A stretch of DNA of 64,000 bases from Thermohalobaculum sp039026375 (lineage in GTDB: Bacteria > Pseudomonadota > Alphaproteobacteria > Rhodobacterales > Rhodobacteraceae), in assembly GCA_039026375.1 (NCBI GenBank), contig JBCCML010000001.1, positions 121,290 through 185,289 of the forward strand, given 5' to 3'. The translations under genes and the position numbers were made by a program. Shown piece after piece: positions 8,620 through 17,820 of the stretch; positions within the stretch are counted from its first letter, which is position 1; every line of letters begins with the position of its first letter. Under the pieces are notes generated by a model, which saw only the letters and a program-made list of their open reading frames with translations, was not told the DNA's origin and searched no databases.

Positions 8620-10062
8620 TCACCGCGTACGTATACGCCGGTAGTCTGAAATCATGCGCGCGAACGTATCGATCAAAACGACCAAGATAAATATCCTGAC
8701 CACACCGGTTACGAACGTTCCCACAAAGTTGCCTTCGACCGAGAGTGCAGTGACGATTAATATAGGTGACATGAGAAATACACCAAAGTGATGCCTACCT
8801 TCAGTGGTGAACTTTATCCATTTTCTAGTAAACCAGCCCATTTGCAGACCTACAATCACAGATACCAAGATCAATCCTGGCCAACCAAGATTCCAATAAG
8901 CTTCACCAATGAAAGAAATGGCGAGACTGTTTTCGACGTCATAGCCGCGGTATGCGATGTCGAATTCTTGCCCGGGGGCAAAAACGGGTTTATCCGGCCA
9001 TAAGAATCGTGGAATAAGATTTGTCCAGACTTCGTTCAGACTGTCCCCGGGAAACCCAGCATCGAATTGGGTCATAAAATAGGTTTGGAAGGGCACAACC
9101 GAGAACCGTAACATCAGGATTTCAGGCTCCACGCCTATGCGTCCGGATAGCACTTCACCTGCTACCCGCCAGGTGATCTCAGCGCGTTCAACCAGCCCAC
9201 TTCTTAACGGGTCAAAGTCATCCTGATCTCGAGCGTAATTCACTACTTCGGCAACAAATCCGACATAGAAAAGAAAGGCCGTGACTATCAAAGCCACGCC
9301 CAACCGAGCCCTTGACCCACCTAAGATCAGGCCAATTGCAAAGAAGGTGATCGGCATGAAAACATTTGCTTTGTATAGGGTTGCAAACCCGTAGACGGTG
9401 AGTGCAACGACCAAAAGGCTCGTCAATACCTTTCGTTCAAAATTCAGTTGCGTCCAATTTGCCGCCAGCAAAATCAGACTGAGCAACGGCAACCCTCTCA
9501 GTAGATTATTGATGGAATCAATTGCACCGCCGCTACCGGGCGGGAAAGACGCGAACTGCAGGAAGACCACAACAAAGCTGATAACCAGCATTGGGGTCGA
9601 AAAGTTACCAGCACTTCTCAGTACAGAAGAAAGCCCTTGTCCTTCGGTGCTGCCCGTTTTCATGAACAAGAAAAATGGCCCAGCAATCGCCAGAACAATC
9701 AGGCCAACGAGTGAGTTGGCGGCGTTCACCATTGGCAGGGCTTGAGACTGGAGATCAACTGTGAACAACAGTCTCGCCGCTGCCTCGGGTGAGCTCAACA
9801 TCACCAGTGTGCCAAATCCAAAGAATGCGCCGAATCCAATCAAAAAGTACGGCAGTACAGCGCAGATCAACCCTGCGCGCAGGAGCATTATGCCCCCAAA
9901 AATGCCGGATATCATGATTGCGGCGCCGACGGTAAAGTTCGACGACCAGGACCCCAAGTCCAAGCTCCACACCGCCAATGCGCTCACCGTTGTGAAAACA
10001 AACATTGACAAGGTGAGCGCATAGGCGCGACGGCGGTCGACTTCAATCACTGACACGCTCAC
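8620..10062 (-). CDS. Multi-pass membrane protein resembling O-antigen/polysaccharide polymerases
   Basis: A 480-residue integral membrane protein with about 11-12 hydrophobic segments. A large loop near residues 330-400 carries GDSLNEVWTNLIPRFLWP, KPVFAPGQEF and SLAISFIGEAYWNLGWPG. This resembles the periplasmic loop region of oligosaccharide-repeat polymerases (Wzy-like or O-antigen polymerase-like). The likely role is polymerisation of a surface glycan. No glycosyltransferase, flippase or chain-length regulator is nearby, so it is an orphan. It is convergent with phhB, with only 3 bases between the stops. Its DNA is visibly less GC-rich than its neighbours, which suggests a different history. 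A non-polymerase membrane role cannot be excluded. Confidence 0.6.
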   Translation of the reverse strand: MSVSVIEVDRRRAYALTLSMFVFTTVSALAVWSLDLGSWSSNFTVGAAIMISGIFGGIMLLRAGLICAVLPYFLIGFGAFFGFGTLVMLSSPEAAARLLFTVDLQSQALPMVNAANSLVGLIVLAIAGPFFLFMKTGSTEGQGLSSVLRSAGNFSTPMLVISFVVVFLQFASFPPGSGGAIDSINNLLRGLPLLSLILLAANWTQLNFERKVLTSLLVVALTVYGFATLYKANVFMPITFFAIGLILGGSRARLGVALIVTAFLFYVGFVAEVVNYARDQDDFDPLRSGLVERAEITWRVAGEVLSGRIGVEPEILMLRFSVVPFQTYFMTQFDAGFPGDSLNEVWTNLIPRFLWPDKPVFAPGQEFDIAYRGYDVENSLAISFIGEAYWNLGWPGLILVSVIVGLQMGWFTRKWIKFTTEGRHHFGVFLMSPILIVTALSVEGNFVGTFVTGVVRIFILVVLIDTFARMISDYRRIRTR

Positions 10063-10130
10063 TTCAGAAGCTCCAGAAAAGTCGGTCGCAGTGCTCCAGC
10101 GATGCCGTTCAAGGGAGGGACCTCATTTCG

Positions 10131-10637
10131 TCAGGATTTCTTTCGCTGTAGGCCTAATGAAGCTCCAGCCAATCGGTGCCGAGGCAAGTCAGAGTGAGCT
10201 TTCAGCAGGCTGTTCACACGCTCCATACACTCCGTTGGATACCCCGTCGACCGACGGGCGGTTAGATCAACATTCATCGAGATTGCTTCCCACGTCGCAG
10301 CCTCGATCCCTTTATCTATATGCAGCATCGTGACAAAAAGGTGCATGCGCTTGTAGTCGGCATCCAACAATTGAATGTCACACGCGAACTTCTGACCCAC
10401 TAGCAATTCATCCAGATAATGAATCTGGCCCTGCAGCGCCATTGGCCCCATTCCATGCTGAGCGACGAGGTCCTCACCGAGACCCAACATGTCGAAGACT
10501 TCGTCCATCGCTTGGTCAATCGCCATCGTGTAGTAAGCAACGTTCATGTGACCGTTGTAATCGATCCACTCCTTCGGCACCGTTCTTGTCATTGTGCGGA
10601 TTGGGGCGGCTTCGAAATTGTCGCGGGTCTTTGTCAT
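10131..10637 (-). CDS. Thioesterase of the 4-hydroxybenzoyl-CoA thioesterase (hotdog) family
   Basis: A 168-residue cytoplasmic hotdog-fold protein. The family motif is clear as WIDYNGHMNVAYYTMAIDQA (around residues 24-43), with the DYNGHMN segment carrying the catalytic acid region. Then come the central strand QGQIHYLDELLVGQKFACD and the RMHLFVTMLH strand. It probably hydrolyses an acyl-CoA; the substrate is unknown, and relatives occur in carnitine and fatty-acid loci. The ATG at 10637 is preferred over 10688 because a GAGGAG ribosome site lies 7 bases upstream. It is divergent from the FAD-dependent dehydrogenase at 10724, with an 86-base shared promoter region. Confidence 0.82.
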   Translation of the reverse strand: MTKTRDNFEAAPIRTMTRTVPKEWIDYNGHMNVAYYTMAIDQAMDEVFDMLGLGEDLVAQHGMGPMALQGQIHYLDELLVGQKFACDIQLLDADYKRMHLFVTMLHIDKGIEAATWEAISMNVDLTARRSTGYPTECMERVNSLLKAHSDLPRHRLAGASLGLQRKKS

Positions 10638-10723
10638 TGGGCGCTCCTCGATTGCGTGGGAGATTAAGTCGGCTATTGTCCCGCGCAAGTGGGCACAAGA
10701 AGCTAGCCAAGCGGAGCAAAGCC

Positions 10724-12100
10724 ATGAGTATCGAAAGCGCCATTGATGCCCTGAAGCCGCATTTTGGCGACCGCATCTCTACTGGGCAATCAGTGCTTGA
10801 CCAGTATGGACGTAACGAAGCGTGGTACCCGCCAACGCCGCCGGACGCTGTCGTATGGCCTGAGACCACGGAAGAGGTCTCGTTGGTAGCGCGGACGTGC
10901 AACGAACACGGTTGCCCAATCATCGCCTGGGGGGCGGGCACATCGCTTGAAGGCCATATTGTAGCAGTCCAGGGTGGGATAACGCTGTCCTTTGACCGAA
11001 TGAACAAGGTCCTTGAGGTGCATCACGAAGATATGGATGCAGTCGTTCAGCCTGGAGTTACGCGCAAGCAACTAAATAACGATCTGAGGGCAACAGGCTT
11101 GTTTTTCCCAATTGACCCGGGGGCCGACGCGTCCATCGGCGGCATGGCCGCGACCCGCGCATCTGGCACTTGTGCGGTGCGTTACGGCACGATGCGGGAA
11201 TCCGTCATGGCTCTGGAAGTGGTCATGGCCGACGGCAGGATCATCAGAACAGGAAGCCGTGCTCGAAAAGCCGCGAACGGTTACGATTTGACTAAACTGT
11301 TTGTCGGCTCGGAAGGGACCCTAGGGATCATTACCGAGATAACTGTCCGCCTCCATGCGCAACCAGAGGCGATCTCAGCTGCCATCTGTGCCTTTGAGGA
11401 TATCGAAGGCGCAGTGCAGGCTGTCCAGCAGACTATCCAGATGTCGATTCCCGTCGCACGGATCGAACTGGTGGACGATGTCTGCATCCGCGCAATCAAC
11501 GCTTACTCGGACATGACCATGCCTGAGGCACCCCACCTCTTTATTGAGTTCCACGGCACCGAGGCAGGCGTGGCCGAGCAGGCTGAAACCGTCGGTGATA
11601 TTTGCGGCGATTTCGGCGGCTCTGGGTTTGAATGGGCTTCTCGGACCGAGGATCGTACCCGTCTTTGGGCCGCTCGGCACAATTTCTATTACGCGATCAA
11701 AGCCATGTGCCCCGGTCGCACCGGCTACAACACCGATGCCTGTGTACCGATCTCTCGATTGGCCGAGTGCCTTCTTGAAAGCCGTAAAGACGTCCCGGAA
11801 GGTACATTGATGGCGACGACTATTGGTCATGCTGGCGACGGCAACTTTCACCTGAGTTACATGATCGACCCAAACGATGCCACAGAAGTCGCCTTAGCCA
11901 AGCAACTGGCGGACCGCATTTCGGAGCGCACGATCTCAATGGGCGGCACAGTTTCGGGTGAACACGGCATCGGTATTGGCAAACGCAAGTTCATGGCCGA
12001 GGAACACGGTGACGCGGCCTGGCAATTAATGGGTCAGATCAAGAGAACCTTTGATCCAGCAGGAATTCTGAATCCGGGTAAGCTGGTACCCGGAAACTAA
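10724..12100 (+). CDS. FAD-linked D-2-hydroxyacid dehydrogenase (D-lactate dehydrogenase/GlcD type)
   Basis: A 458-residue flavoprotein that oxidises a D-2-hydroxyacid, most likely D-lactate, passing electrons to a cytochrome or quinone. The PCMH FAD domain is in the first half: PIIAWGAGTSLEGHI, VVQPGVT, PIDPGADASIGGMAATRASG and VGSEGTLGIITEITVRL. The FAD-oxidase C domain has the metal/active-site segments GHAGDGNFHLSYM and SGEHGIGIGKRKFM, ending FDPAGILNPGKL. The long open frame begins at 10442, but the part before 10724 is non-coding; the ATG at 10724 has a GCGGAG box upstream. Glycolate, D-2-hydroxyglutarate or other 2-hydroxyacids are alternative substrates. Confidence 0.88.
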   Translation: MSIESAIDALKPHFGDRISTGQSVLDQYGRNEAWYPPTPPDAVVWPETTEEVSLVARTCNEHGCPIIAWGAGTSLEGHIVAVQGGITLSFDRMNKVLEVHHEDMDAVVQPGVTRKQLNNDLRATGLFFPIDPGADASIGGMAATRASGTCAVRYGTMRESVMALEVVMADGRIIRTGSRARKAANGYDLTKLFVGSEGTLGIITEITVRLHAQPEAISAAICAFEDIEGAVQAVQQTIQMSIPVARIELVDDVCIRAINAYSDMTMPEAPHLFIEFHGTEAGVAEQAETVGDICGDFGGSGFEWASRTEDRTRLWAARHNFYYAIKAMCPGRTGYNTDACVPISRLAECLLESRKDVPEGTLMATTIGHAGDGNFHLSYMIDPNDATEVALAKQLADRISERTISMGGTVSGEHGIGIGKRKFMAEEHGDAAWQLMGQIKRTFDPAGILNPGKLVPGN

Positions 12101-12351
12101 AGGGATCAGCGAACTCTTCGCAGAGGATTGATCGAATTTTAACGAAAGCGGTGCAGGTTCTTGAGCGTTCCAGACAAGGATCGATTCAATGACCGACCAC
12201 ACCAGCGGTAGGCCGACCGAACAGGAAGGCTGCTCAAAATACGTCGAAGGCTGCCAAAAACGTGAGCTGGGTGACTGTCTCGCAGATTTACGCACCGCTC
12301 TGATCACCTATGCAGTCGCAAGTCGAAGGTCACCCAGGACCTCCCGCTGAT

Positions 12352-13536
12352 CTAGATCTGAGCGGCAAACTTGGCCGCCAAAGCCGCAGTTCGCCGGACG
12401 GCGTCCTCCAACTCGGCCTCCGAAACGGTTAGGGCCACACGAACATGCCCCGCTGCGGCATCGCCGAAACTTTCACCAGGCATCACGCCAATGCGTTCTT
12501 CTTCCAGCAGCTTCTCGGCGAAGTCTTGACCCGACAACCCCGTCTCACGAATGTCCAACATCACGTACATACCGCCCTGGGGTGGCGAGATTCGAACTCC
12601 TGCTACGTTTCCTATTGCGCTTACGGCCAAGTCGCGGCGCGCCTTGTAGCGTTCTGCAATCTCGGCTTCTTGCTCACCCATTTGCGTAAGTGCATGGGTG
12701 GCAGCGTCTTGTATGAAGCCGGGCAAGCCATAGGTGGTCGCGTTCGATAGATCAGCCAACGCGCCCACAGCCTTTGGCGGGGCAACGACCCATCCAACAC
12801 GCGCTCCAGTCATCGCGTAACCCTTAGACATCGAGCCGATGACAAACGTACGTGCAGCCATGCCAGGGAGATCGCGCGGACTGAGGTGAGAGCCATCGTG
12901 AACCTGGCTGTCGTATAGCTCGTCGGAAATCAGCCAGAGATCATGGCGTAGACAAAGCTCTGAAATGGCCTCCAATCGCTCGCGCTCGTACACGGCACCC
13001 GTTGGATTGTTCGGTGTATTTATCAGTATCGCCCGAGTACTCGGAGCGATCGCCGCGGCGATCCAGTCCGGATTTGGCTGAAATCCATTCTCAGCATCCG
13101 TCGGAACGATAATCGGCAGGCCAGAGACCGCGCGCACGGTAACATCGAATGTGGCGTAGAACGGGTCCAACAGCACACAGGCGTCACCGGGGTCGAGGGC
13201 CGCCATCATAGACGCAAAGATCGCGCCTTGTCCGCCAGCACAAACGACGATGTCCGATGCTTCGGCGCCGACTGTGTTGCGTCGCGTGACACGATCGGCG
13301 ATGGCTGAACGCAGAGCCCCGACCCCCGTGGATGAGGTATAGCCCAAATGTCCGCCCAAGGCGGAGGCATGCATCGCATCGATGATCGACGGGGAGGTCT
13401 TGATATCGTGATCGCCGATCGACAGCATGATCACCGGCTCACCAGCGGTTTTGAGTTCCCGCGCCCGATAGTGCAGTTCCCAGCCGTCGCTGCCGTCGGC
13501 GACAACACCGCGAATACGTTCTGACAAGTCTGGCAT
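12352..13536 (-). CDS. Pyridoxal-phosphate aminotransferase, class I/II (fold type I)
   Basis: A 394-residue PLP enzyme. The Schiff-base lysine is Lys238 in SMSKGYAMTGARVGW; NTPNNPTG (173-180), DELY (205-208) and the phosphate-site Arg246 are all present, and an RVAL near residue 368 holds the substrate-carboxylate Arg. The start at 13536 is the only good one and the length is normal. It resembles aspartate/alanine-type or arogenate-type aminotransferases of alphaproteobacteria; the amino-acid specificity cannot be told from sequence. Downstream of it (12101-12351) lies a 250-base gap with no gene I can support. It is transcribed in the same direction as degP, 120 bases away. Confidence 0.88.
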   Translation of the reverse strand: MPDLSERIRGVVADGSDGWELHYRARELKTAGEPVIMLSIGDHDIKTSPSIIDAMHASALGGHLGYTSSTGVGALRSAIADRVTRRNTVGAEASDIVVCAGGQGAIFASMMAALDPGDACVLLDPFYATFDVTVRAVSGLPIIVPTDAENGFQPNPDWIAAAIAPSTRAILINTPNNPTGAVYERERLEAISELCLRHDLWLISDELYDSQVHDGSHLSPRDLPGMAARTFVIGSMSKGYAMTGARVGWVVAPPKAVGALADLSNATTYGLPGFIQDAATHALTQMGEQEAEIAERYKARRDLAVSAIGNVAGVRISPPQGGMYVMLDIRETGLSGQDFAEKLLEEERIGVMPGESFGDAAAGHVRVALTVSEAELEDAVRRTAALAAKFAAQI

Positions 13537-13656
13537 GGGTTACTCTTGGCTTAGGAAAAGCCCGCTCCGCAGCGGTCAAATTCGAGTACCAGAGGAAAGT
13601 ATCGCCCGCAATCTCGGCCGCGAAGTCTTGCGGCCAAGCGCGTTCTCGTCCGATCG

Positions 13657-15117
13657 TCAGTCCGCAACTGATAGGGGCACGAACCGCAAGTCCCCTTTTG
13701 AATGGATCAGGAACAAGACCGACTTCTTGTCCTTATCCCGCGCGTCGGTCACGCGCTCCTCGACCTCCGCCGGTGTTGATACCGGCTCTTGGCCAACTTC
13801 GACGATTACATCACCAGGCTGAATACCCTTTTCAGCAGCCGGACCGGTAGGATCAACTTCGGCGATCAGGACACCGGTGACGTCTTCTGCGATCTCGAAC
13901 TCTTCGCGTGTCTCGTCGGTCAGAGGCTTTAGAACGAGACCAACGGGCCCCAACACGCGCACTTCTGCGTCTGCATCTGGTTCAGGGTCTTCAGCGGGGG
14001 CCGCGCCGGCGATGCGGTCTTCCTCTAGGAGACCAACAGTGACACGAAGGGTTTGGGTTTTGCCATCGCGGAACACCACGACCCGTACCGTCGCTTCAAC
14101 ATCTGTATCTGCCACGAGCCGGGGCAGATCTCGCATTTCTTCGACATCCTTCCCGTCAAATTTCACGATCACGTCGCGGGCCATGATACCCCCGGACTCT
14201 GCTGGTCCCCCAGGGGTCACCTCAACGACCAGCGCACCCTTCGGCTCATCCATCTCCAACGCCTCGGCCATCTCATCATTCACAGGCTGAATGCGCACAC
14301 CAAGCCAACCACGTCGGGTCACACCAAACTCGCGCAACTGATCAACCACTTTAGCGGCCAGGTTAGACGGTACCGAAAAGCCAATCCCAATAGACCCGCC
14401 GGTTGGCGAGATGATCGCCGTATTCACGCCGATGACCTCGCCATCCATGTTGAACAGCGGACCGCCCGAGTTGCCCCGGTTGATGGCGGCGTCAGTCTGG
14501 ATGAAGTCATCGTAACGGCCGGCATTTATGTCACGATTTCGCGCCGAGATGATCCCTGCGGAAACCGAGCCGGAAAAACCGAACGGGTTACCGATCGCGA
14601 GCACCCAATCGCCAACCCGGGCTGTGTCCGAGTCGCCAAACGGTACCGTCGGCAGGGGGGCATCGTGATCCAGCTTCAATACGGCAATGTCGGTCTGGGG
14701 GTCGGTACCGACCACGCTCGCGACAAGCGAAAGACCATCCGGGAAATTGACAGTGATCTCGTCCGCGTCCTCAATCACGTGGTTGTTCGTCACGACGAAC
14801 CCGTCAGCCGAAATCACAAAACCAGAGCCAAGCGATGTGACCTGGCGTCGTCCATTCGGCCGTCCGTTCGGATAGAGGTCGCGGAACAGATCGTCCAAGG
14901 GCGAGCCATCGCGCTCTGGGCGCTCGATGTTCTGGGCCGTCGAGATGTTGACCACAGCCGGGCTCAACTGCTCGGCCAGATCGGCGAAGCTCTCGCCGGG
15001 GCCTTGGGCGCGCGCTTCCGAAGTCAGGCTGAGGCCAACGGCAAAGCAAACAAGGGCAACGACAAGGGCTCGTAAGGAGGCGGGCCACACACCTGCCCGG
15101 ATCGTGCCAACGGTCAT
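13657..15117 (-). CDS. degP: Periplasmic serine endoprotease of the Do/DegP (HtrA) family
   Basis: A 486-residue periplasmic protease and chaperone for misfolded envelope proteins. A signal peptide spans about residues 1-38, cleaved after AR-A. The trypsin-like domain has the full catalytic triad: His113 in TNNHVIED, Asp143 in TDIAVLK and Ser217 in NRGNSGGPLF. Two PDZ domains follow at about 270-360 and 385-480, as in DegP/DegQ. Between the PDZ domains is an acidic linker (DPEPDADAEVRV). The gene order hflK-hflC-DUF2065-degP is characteristic of Rhodobacterales. A terminator lies between DUF2065 and degP, so degP probably also has its own promoter in the 75 bases before the start. Confidence 0.93.
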   Translation of the reverse strand: MTVGTIRAGVWPASLRALVVALVCFAVGLSLTSEARAQGPGESFADLAEQLSPAVVNISTAQNIERPERDGSPLDDLFRDLYPNGRPNGRRQVTSLGSGFVISADGFVVTNNHVIEDADEITVNFPDGLSLVASVVGTDPQTDIAVLKLDHDAPLPTVPFGDSDTARVGDWVLAIGNPFGFSGSVSAGIISARNRDINAGRYDDFIQTDAAINRGNSGGPLFNMDGEVIGVNTAIISPTGGSIGIGFSVPSNLAAKVVDQLREFGVTRRGWLGVRIQPVNDEMAEALEMDEPKGALVVEVTPGGPAESGGIMARDVIVKFDGKDVEEMRDLPRLVADTDVEATVRVVVFRDGKTQTLRVTVGLLEEDRIAGAAPAEDPEPDADAEVRVLGPVGLVLKPLTDETREEFEIAEDVTGVLIAEVDPTGPAAEKGIQPGDVIVEVGQEPVSTPAEVEERVTDARDKDKKSVLFLIHSKGDLRFVPLSVAD

Positions 15118-15196
15118 GAATTTCTACTCCCGTAGTCGGCGCTGTGACACACCGGATTTCTGTCCTGCCCCAATCGCAAGGGCAGCGCATCGCCAA

Positions 15197-15221
15197 AACG
15201 GATCAAATGTGCTGATCCGTT
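15197..15221 (-). terminator. Rho-independent terminator after the hflK-hflC-DUF2065 operon
   Basis: A perfect 9-bp inverted repeat, AACGGATCA and TGATCCGTT with a 7-base loop, begins 3 bases after the DUF2065 stop. On the minus strand the stem is followed by a short T run. This separates the operon from degP. Confidence 0.7.
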
Positions 15222-15223
15222 GG

Positions 15224-15403
15224 CTATCGCACCAGCAGATAGAGCGCGAAGCCACTAACCACAAGCGCGAACCCCAACACGCGAAGTGTCGCTGGCGTCA
15301 TCTCTTGCAATGACGCCAGCAATTCAGGCAGCGAGCGGGCCAGAATGGCCAATGCGAGCCCCTCGATGACCATGACCAAAGCTAAGGCTGCGATCAGGTC
15401 CAT
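15224..15403 (-). CDS. DUF2065 family small membrane protein (YjeT-like)
   Basis: A 59-residue protein with two membrane helices: MDLIAALALVMVIEGLALAI at the N-terminus and LRVLGFALVVSGFALYLLV at the C-terminus, joined by a loop with ARSLPELL. This is the DUF2065/YjeT pattern, in which a conserved EG in the first helix and a G-rich second helix recur. In many proteobacteria it sits next to hflC, as here: it begins 13 bases after the hflC stop. Its function is unknown; the context suggests a role with the HflKC membrane-protease complex. Confidence 0.85.
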   Translation of the reverse strand: MDLIAALALVMVIEGLALAILARSLPELLASLQEMTPATLRVLGFALVVSGFALYLLVR

Positions 15404-15416
15404 GCCGCGCCCGTGG

Positions 15417-16301
15417 TCAGTTGGGCGCCGCGGCTCCCGTCGGGCGGTTCTCCTTGAGATAGTCGAAGAACTCGGAGTCGGGCGAGATCACAAGCGTCGC
15501 GTTATCGCCACGCAGGGCCTTCTCGTAGGCACGCAACGAGCGATAGAACGCGAAGAACTCCGGATCGCGGCCGAAAGCCTCGGCAAAGATGCGGTTCCGT
15601 TCGGCGTCTGCCTCACCGCGGATGATCTCCGCTTCACGTTCAGCGTCTGAGATCAACTCGACAGCTTGTCTGTCAGCGGTCGCTTTGACCTCCTGCGCAC
15701 GTTCCTTACCACGGGCCCGCTCGTCTCTGGCCTCACGCTCACGCTCGGCGTTCATACGGCGGAACGTCGCTTCAAGGTTGGCGTCCGGCAAGTCAGCCCT
15801 CCGGATCCGAACGTCGATGATATCGACGCCGAGTGACAGGGCCCGAGCACGGGCAGCGTCGCGGATACGCGACATCAGGACCGTCCGTTCAGGGCTGAGC
15901 ACATCTGCCGAGCGCACCGAACCAAGGACTTCACGCAGCGCCGCGTTTAGAATGCCGCGCAGTCTCGTTTCGGCGTTACGCTCGGTCTGAGCGGCCTGCC
16001 GGAAGAGGACCACATCGGTAATTCGCCAGCGCGCAAAAGCGTCCACAACGAGACGACGCTCGTCCAAAGGCGTTACCTCCAGCGGAGACGTCTCAAGCGG
16101 CAGGATCCGGCCTTCGTAGTAGTCGACATTGTCAATGAACGGCAGTTTCCAACCGAGACCGGGTTCGTTGAACACGACCTGTTTGACTTCACCAAAGCGA
16201 AGCACCAGCGCGTGTTTACGCTCATCTACGATATAGATCGAGCTCAGCGCCGTCACGACAATGGCCGCTAGGACAGCAAGAATGATCGGCACGCGACGCA
16301 T
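15417..16301 (-). CDS. hflC: HflC, SPFH-domain regulator of the FtsH protease
   Basis: A 294-residue inner-membrane protein that assembles with HflK into a cage around the FtsH protease and modulates its access to membrane substrates. The N-terminal anchor is VPIILAVLAAIVVTALSSIY (residues 4-23). The SPFH/band-7 domain follows with VDERKHALVLRFGEVKQVV and EVLGSVRSADVLS. A coiled coil rich in Glu/Arg/Ala runs from about residue 175 to 255. The family motif ADAERNRIFAEAFGRDPEFF is present near residues 234-253. The start shares one base with the hflK stop (TGATG), so the two are translationally coupled. Confidence 0.95.
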   Translation of the reverse strand: MRRVPIILAVLAAIVVTALSSIYIVDERKHALVLRFGEVKQVVFNEPGLGWKLPFIDNVDYYEGRILPLETSPLEVTPLDERRLVVDAFARWRITDVVLFRQAAQTERNAETRLRGILNAALREVLGSVRSADVLSPERTVLMSRIRDAARARALSLGVDIIDVRIRRADLPDANLEATFRRMNAEREREARDERARGKERAQEVKATADRQAVELISDAEREAEIIRGEADAERNRIFAEAFGRDPEFFAFYRSLRAYEKALRGDNATLVISPDSEFFDYLKENRPTGAAAPN

Positions 16302-17452
16302 CAGTTGGTCCTCCGGGTGTTGCCTTGAGCTTGACCGGTCCCACGACGCAGCTGGTCCAGCGGCAAATAGGGGACGACGCCTTGGCCGCCACCATCCTCA
16401 TCGATGATGATCTTGTTCACATCGCCCATCACACGCTCAAGTGTCTCTAGGTACAGGCGTTTGCGCGTCACTTCGGGTGCAAGGCGATATTCATCGTAGA
16501 CCGCCACAAAGCGTGCCGCTTCACCCTTTGCTTCGTTCACGACACTAGCGCGGTAAGCCTCGGCAGACTGGAGGATCTGAGCAGCTTCACCACGCGCCGC
16601 TGCAAGCGTTTGGTTTGCATAAGCTTCCGCTTGGCTTTCTTCGGTGTCACGGTCCTGTTCGGCCGCCTGAACGTCACGGAACGCTTCTAGCACCTGCTCA
16701 GGCGGGTCGGCGCCATCGAAGTTCAGGCGCACGATGTTGACGCCAGATTCGTAGCTATCGAGCGTTGCCTGGATCAGTTCCAAGACCTCCTGGCTGATCG
16801 CTGCACGATCTCGGCTGAGGATCGGCTTCAGTTCCGAGCGCGAGATCACCTCACGCATGGCTGATTCTGCTACCGCCTTAATTGTCGGCCTCGGCTCAGC
16901 CAGGTTGAACAGGAAGGCTTCGGGATCGCTGATGTTCCAGACTACCTGGAAATCGATATCCACGATGTTCTCGTCCCCGGTCAGCATTAAGCCTTCTTCC
17001 GAACCGCTACCAAGCCCAATCTGTTCGGTGTTCTCACGGGTGACCTGGACGATCTCGTACGACACGAGCGGCCACGGGGCAAAGTTAAGACCCTCGGTCC
17101 CGACATTGTATTCCGCCCCTAGGAACAGCTCGACCGAGGCTTCCTGCGTCTCGACGCGGTAAAGAGAGTTGTAGAACCAGACCAGGATCAGGACGACCGG
17201 GATCGCGATCGGCAGCCACTTCTCGAAACGTGGGTTACCGCCGCCACCGCCGCCGCGGTTCGGGGGGCCGCCACGGCCACCAAGCACGACACGCAATTGG
17301 TCGCGCCCTTTGCGCAGCAGATCGTCTAAGTCGGGGCCCTGGTTGTTGCCGCCGCCGCCACCGCCGCCGCCGCCCCAGGGGCCCTTGCCGCGATTGCCAC
17401 CGCCGCCGCTGCCCCAGGGTCCGCCGCCGCCGTTGTTCGAGTTGTAAGGCAT
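16301..17452 (-). CDS. hflK: HflK, SPFH-domain regulator of the FtsH protease
   Basis: A 383-residue partner of HflC in the FtsH-associated complex. The first 75 residues are extremely rich in Gly, Asn and Pro (GGGG runs), as in alphaproteobacterial HflK. A single membrane helix follows, WLPIAIPVVLILVWFYNSLY, near residues 84-103. The SPFH domain begins YRVETQEASVELFLG and includes GSEEGLMLTGDENIVDIDFQ. A long coiled coil with AEAYANQTLAAARGEAAQIL then leads to the C-terminus. It is the first gene of the hflK-hflC-DUF2065 operon; 368 bases without a gene lie upstream. Confidence 0.95.
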   Translation of the reverse strand: MPYNSNNGGGGPWGSGGGGNRGKGPWGGGGGGGGGNNQGPDLDDLLRKGRDQLRVVLGGRGGPPNRGGGGGGNPRFEKWLPIAIPVVLILVWFYNSLYRVETQEASVELFLGAEYNVGTEGLNFAPWPLVSYEIVQVTRENTEQIGLGSGSEEGLMLTGDENIVDIDFQVVWNISDPEAFLFNLAEPRPTIKAVAESAMREVISRSELKPILSRDRAAISQEVLELIQATLDSYESGVNIVRLNFDGADPPEQVLEAFRDVQAAEQDRDTEESQAEAYANQTLAAARGEAAQILQSAEAYRASVVNEAKGEAARFVAVYDEYRLAPEVTRKRLYLETLERVMGDVNKIIIDEDGGGQGVVPYLPLDQLRRGTGQAQGNTRRTN

Positions 17453-17820
17453 CTATCTCTCGCAGGTTGCGTCGTGTTGGCCCGTCCTATAGCGCCGTCA
17501 TCGCCGTTTGTCGGCCTATTTTTCGCGCACGCGGGTTGGGGGACAGGTGGCGACCGAACCAGCGATTTCAAGTCCGTCTATCGGGGTAATCGGCGACAAC
17601 ACGGCGCAGATCGGTTTTGGTCCTGGAAGTTTCGAAGAGGCGACCGCCTGCAACGCCGCTAGGGGGCCATCGCAGGGGGTCATCGCATGGGTCATCGCAG
17701 GGGTTCATCGATTGTGACACCCGTCGCTGCGCAACCCGGCTGGGTTTCGCCCGCAATGAGGTCGTCTGACGTAGCCGCGCGACCTCATCGCCCCGCACGG
17801 ATCTCATGGCGAGGCTTCAG
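17453..17820. other. Intergenic region between gor and hflK with short repeats and hairpins
   Basis: No gene is supported here. Near 17663-17712 there are four imperfect tandem copies of a 12-13-base unit, GGGGTCATCGCAT-like, upstream of hflK. Just after the gor stop (minus direction) there is a perfect 9-bp inverted repeat, ATGAGGTCG and CGACCTCAT, at 17756-17788 with a 15-base loop, and a smaller AACCC/GGGTT hairpin beyond it. These may end or stabilise the gor transcript; there is no T run. The hflK promoter should be in the remaining sequence. Confidence 0.5.

Noticed and set aside
12189..12350. A 53-codon plus-strand frame (MTDHTSGRPTEQEG start) between the dehydrogenase and the aminotransferase
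   Set aside because: It has a weak AAGGA box but no recognisable family, an unremarkable composition and overlaps nothing conserved; too little support to call a gene.
14053..15075. Plus-strand 340-codon frame opposite degP
   Set aside because: Antisense of a clear protease gene; translation shows no domain and no ribosome site.
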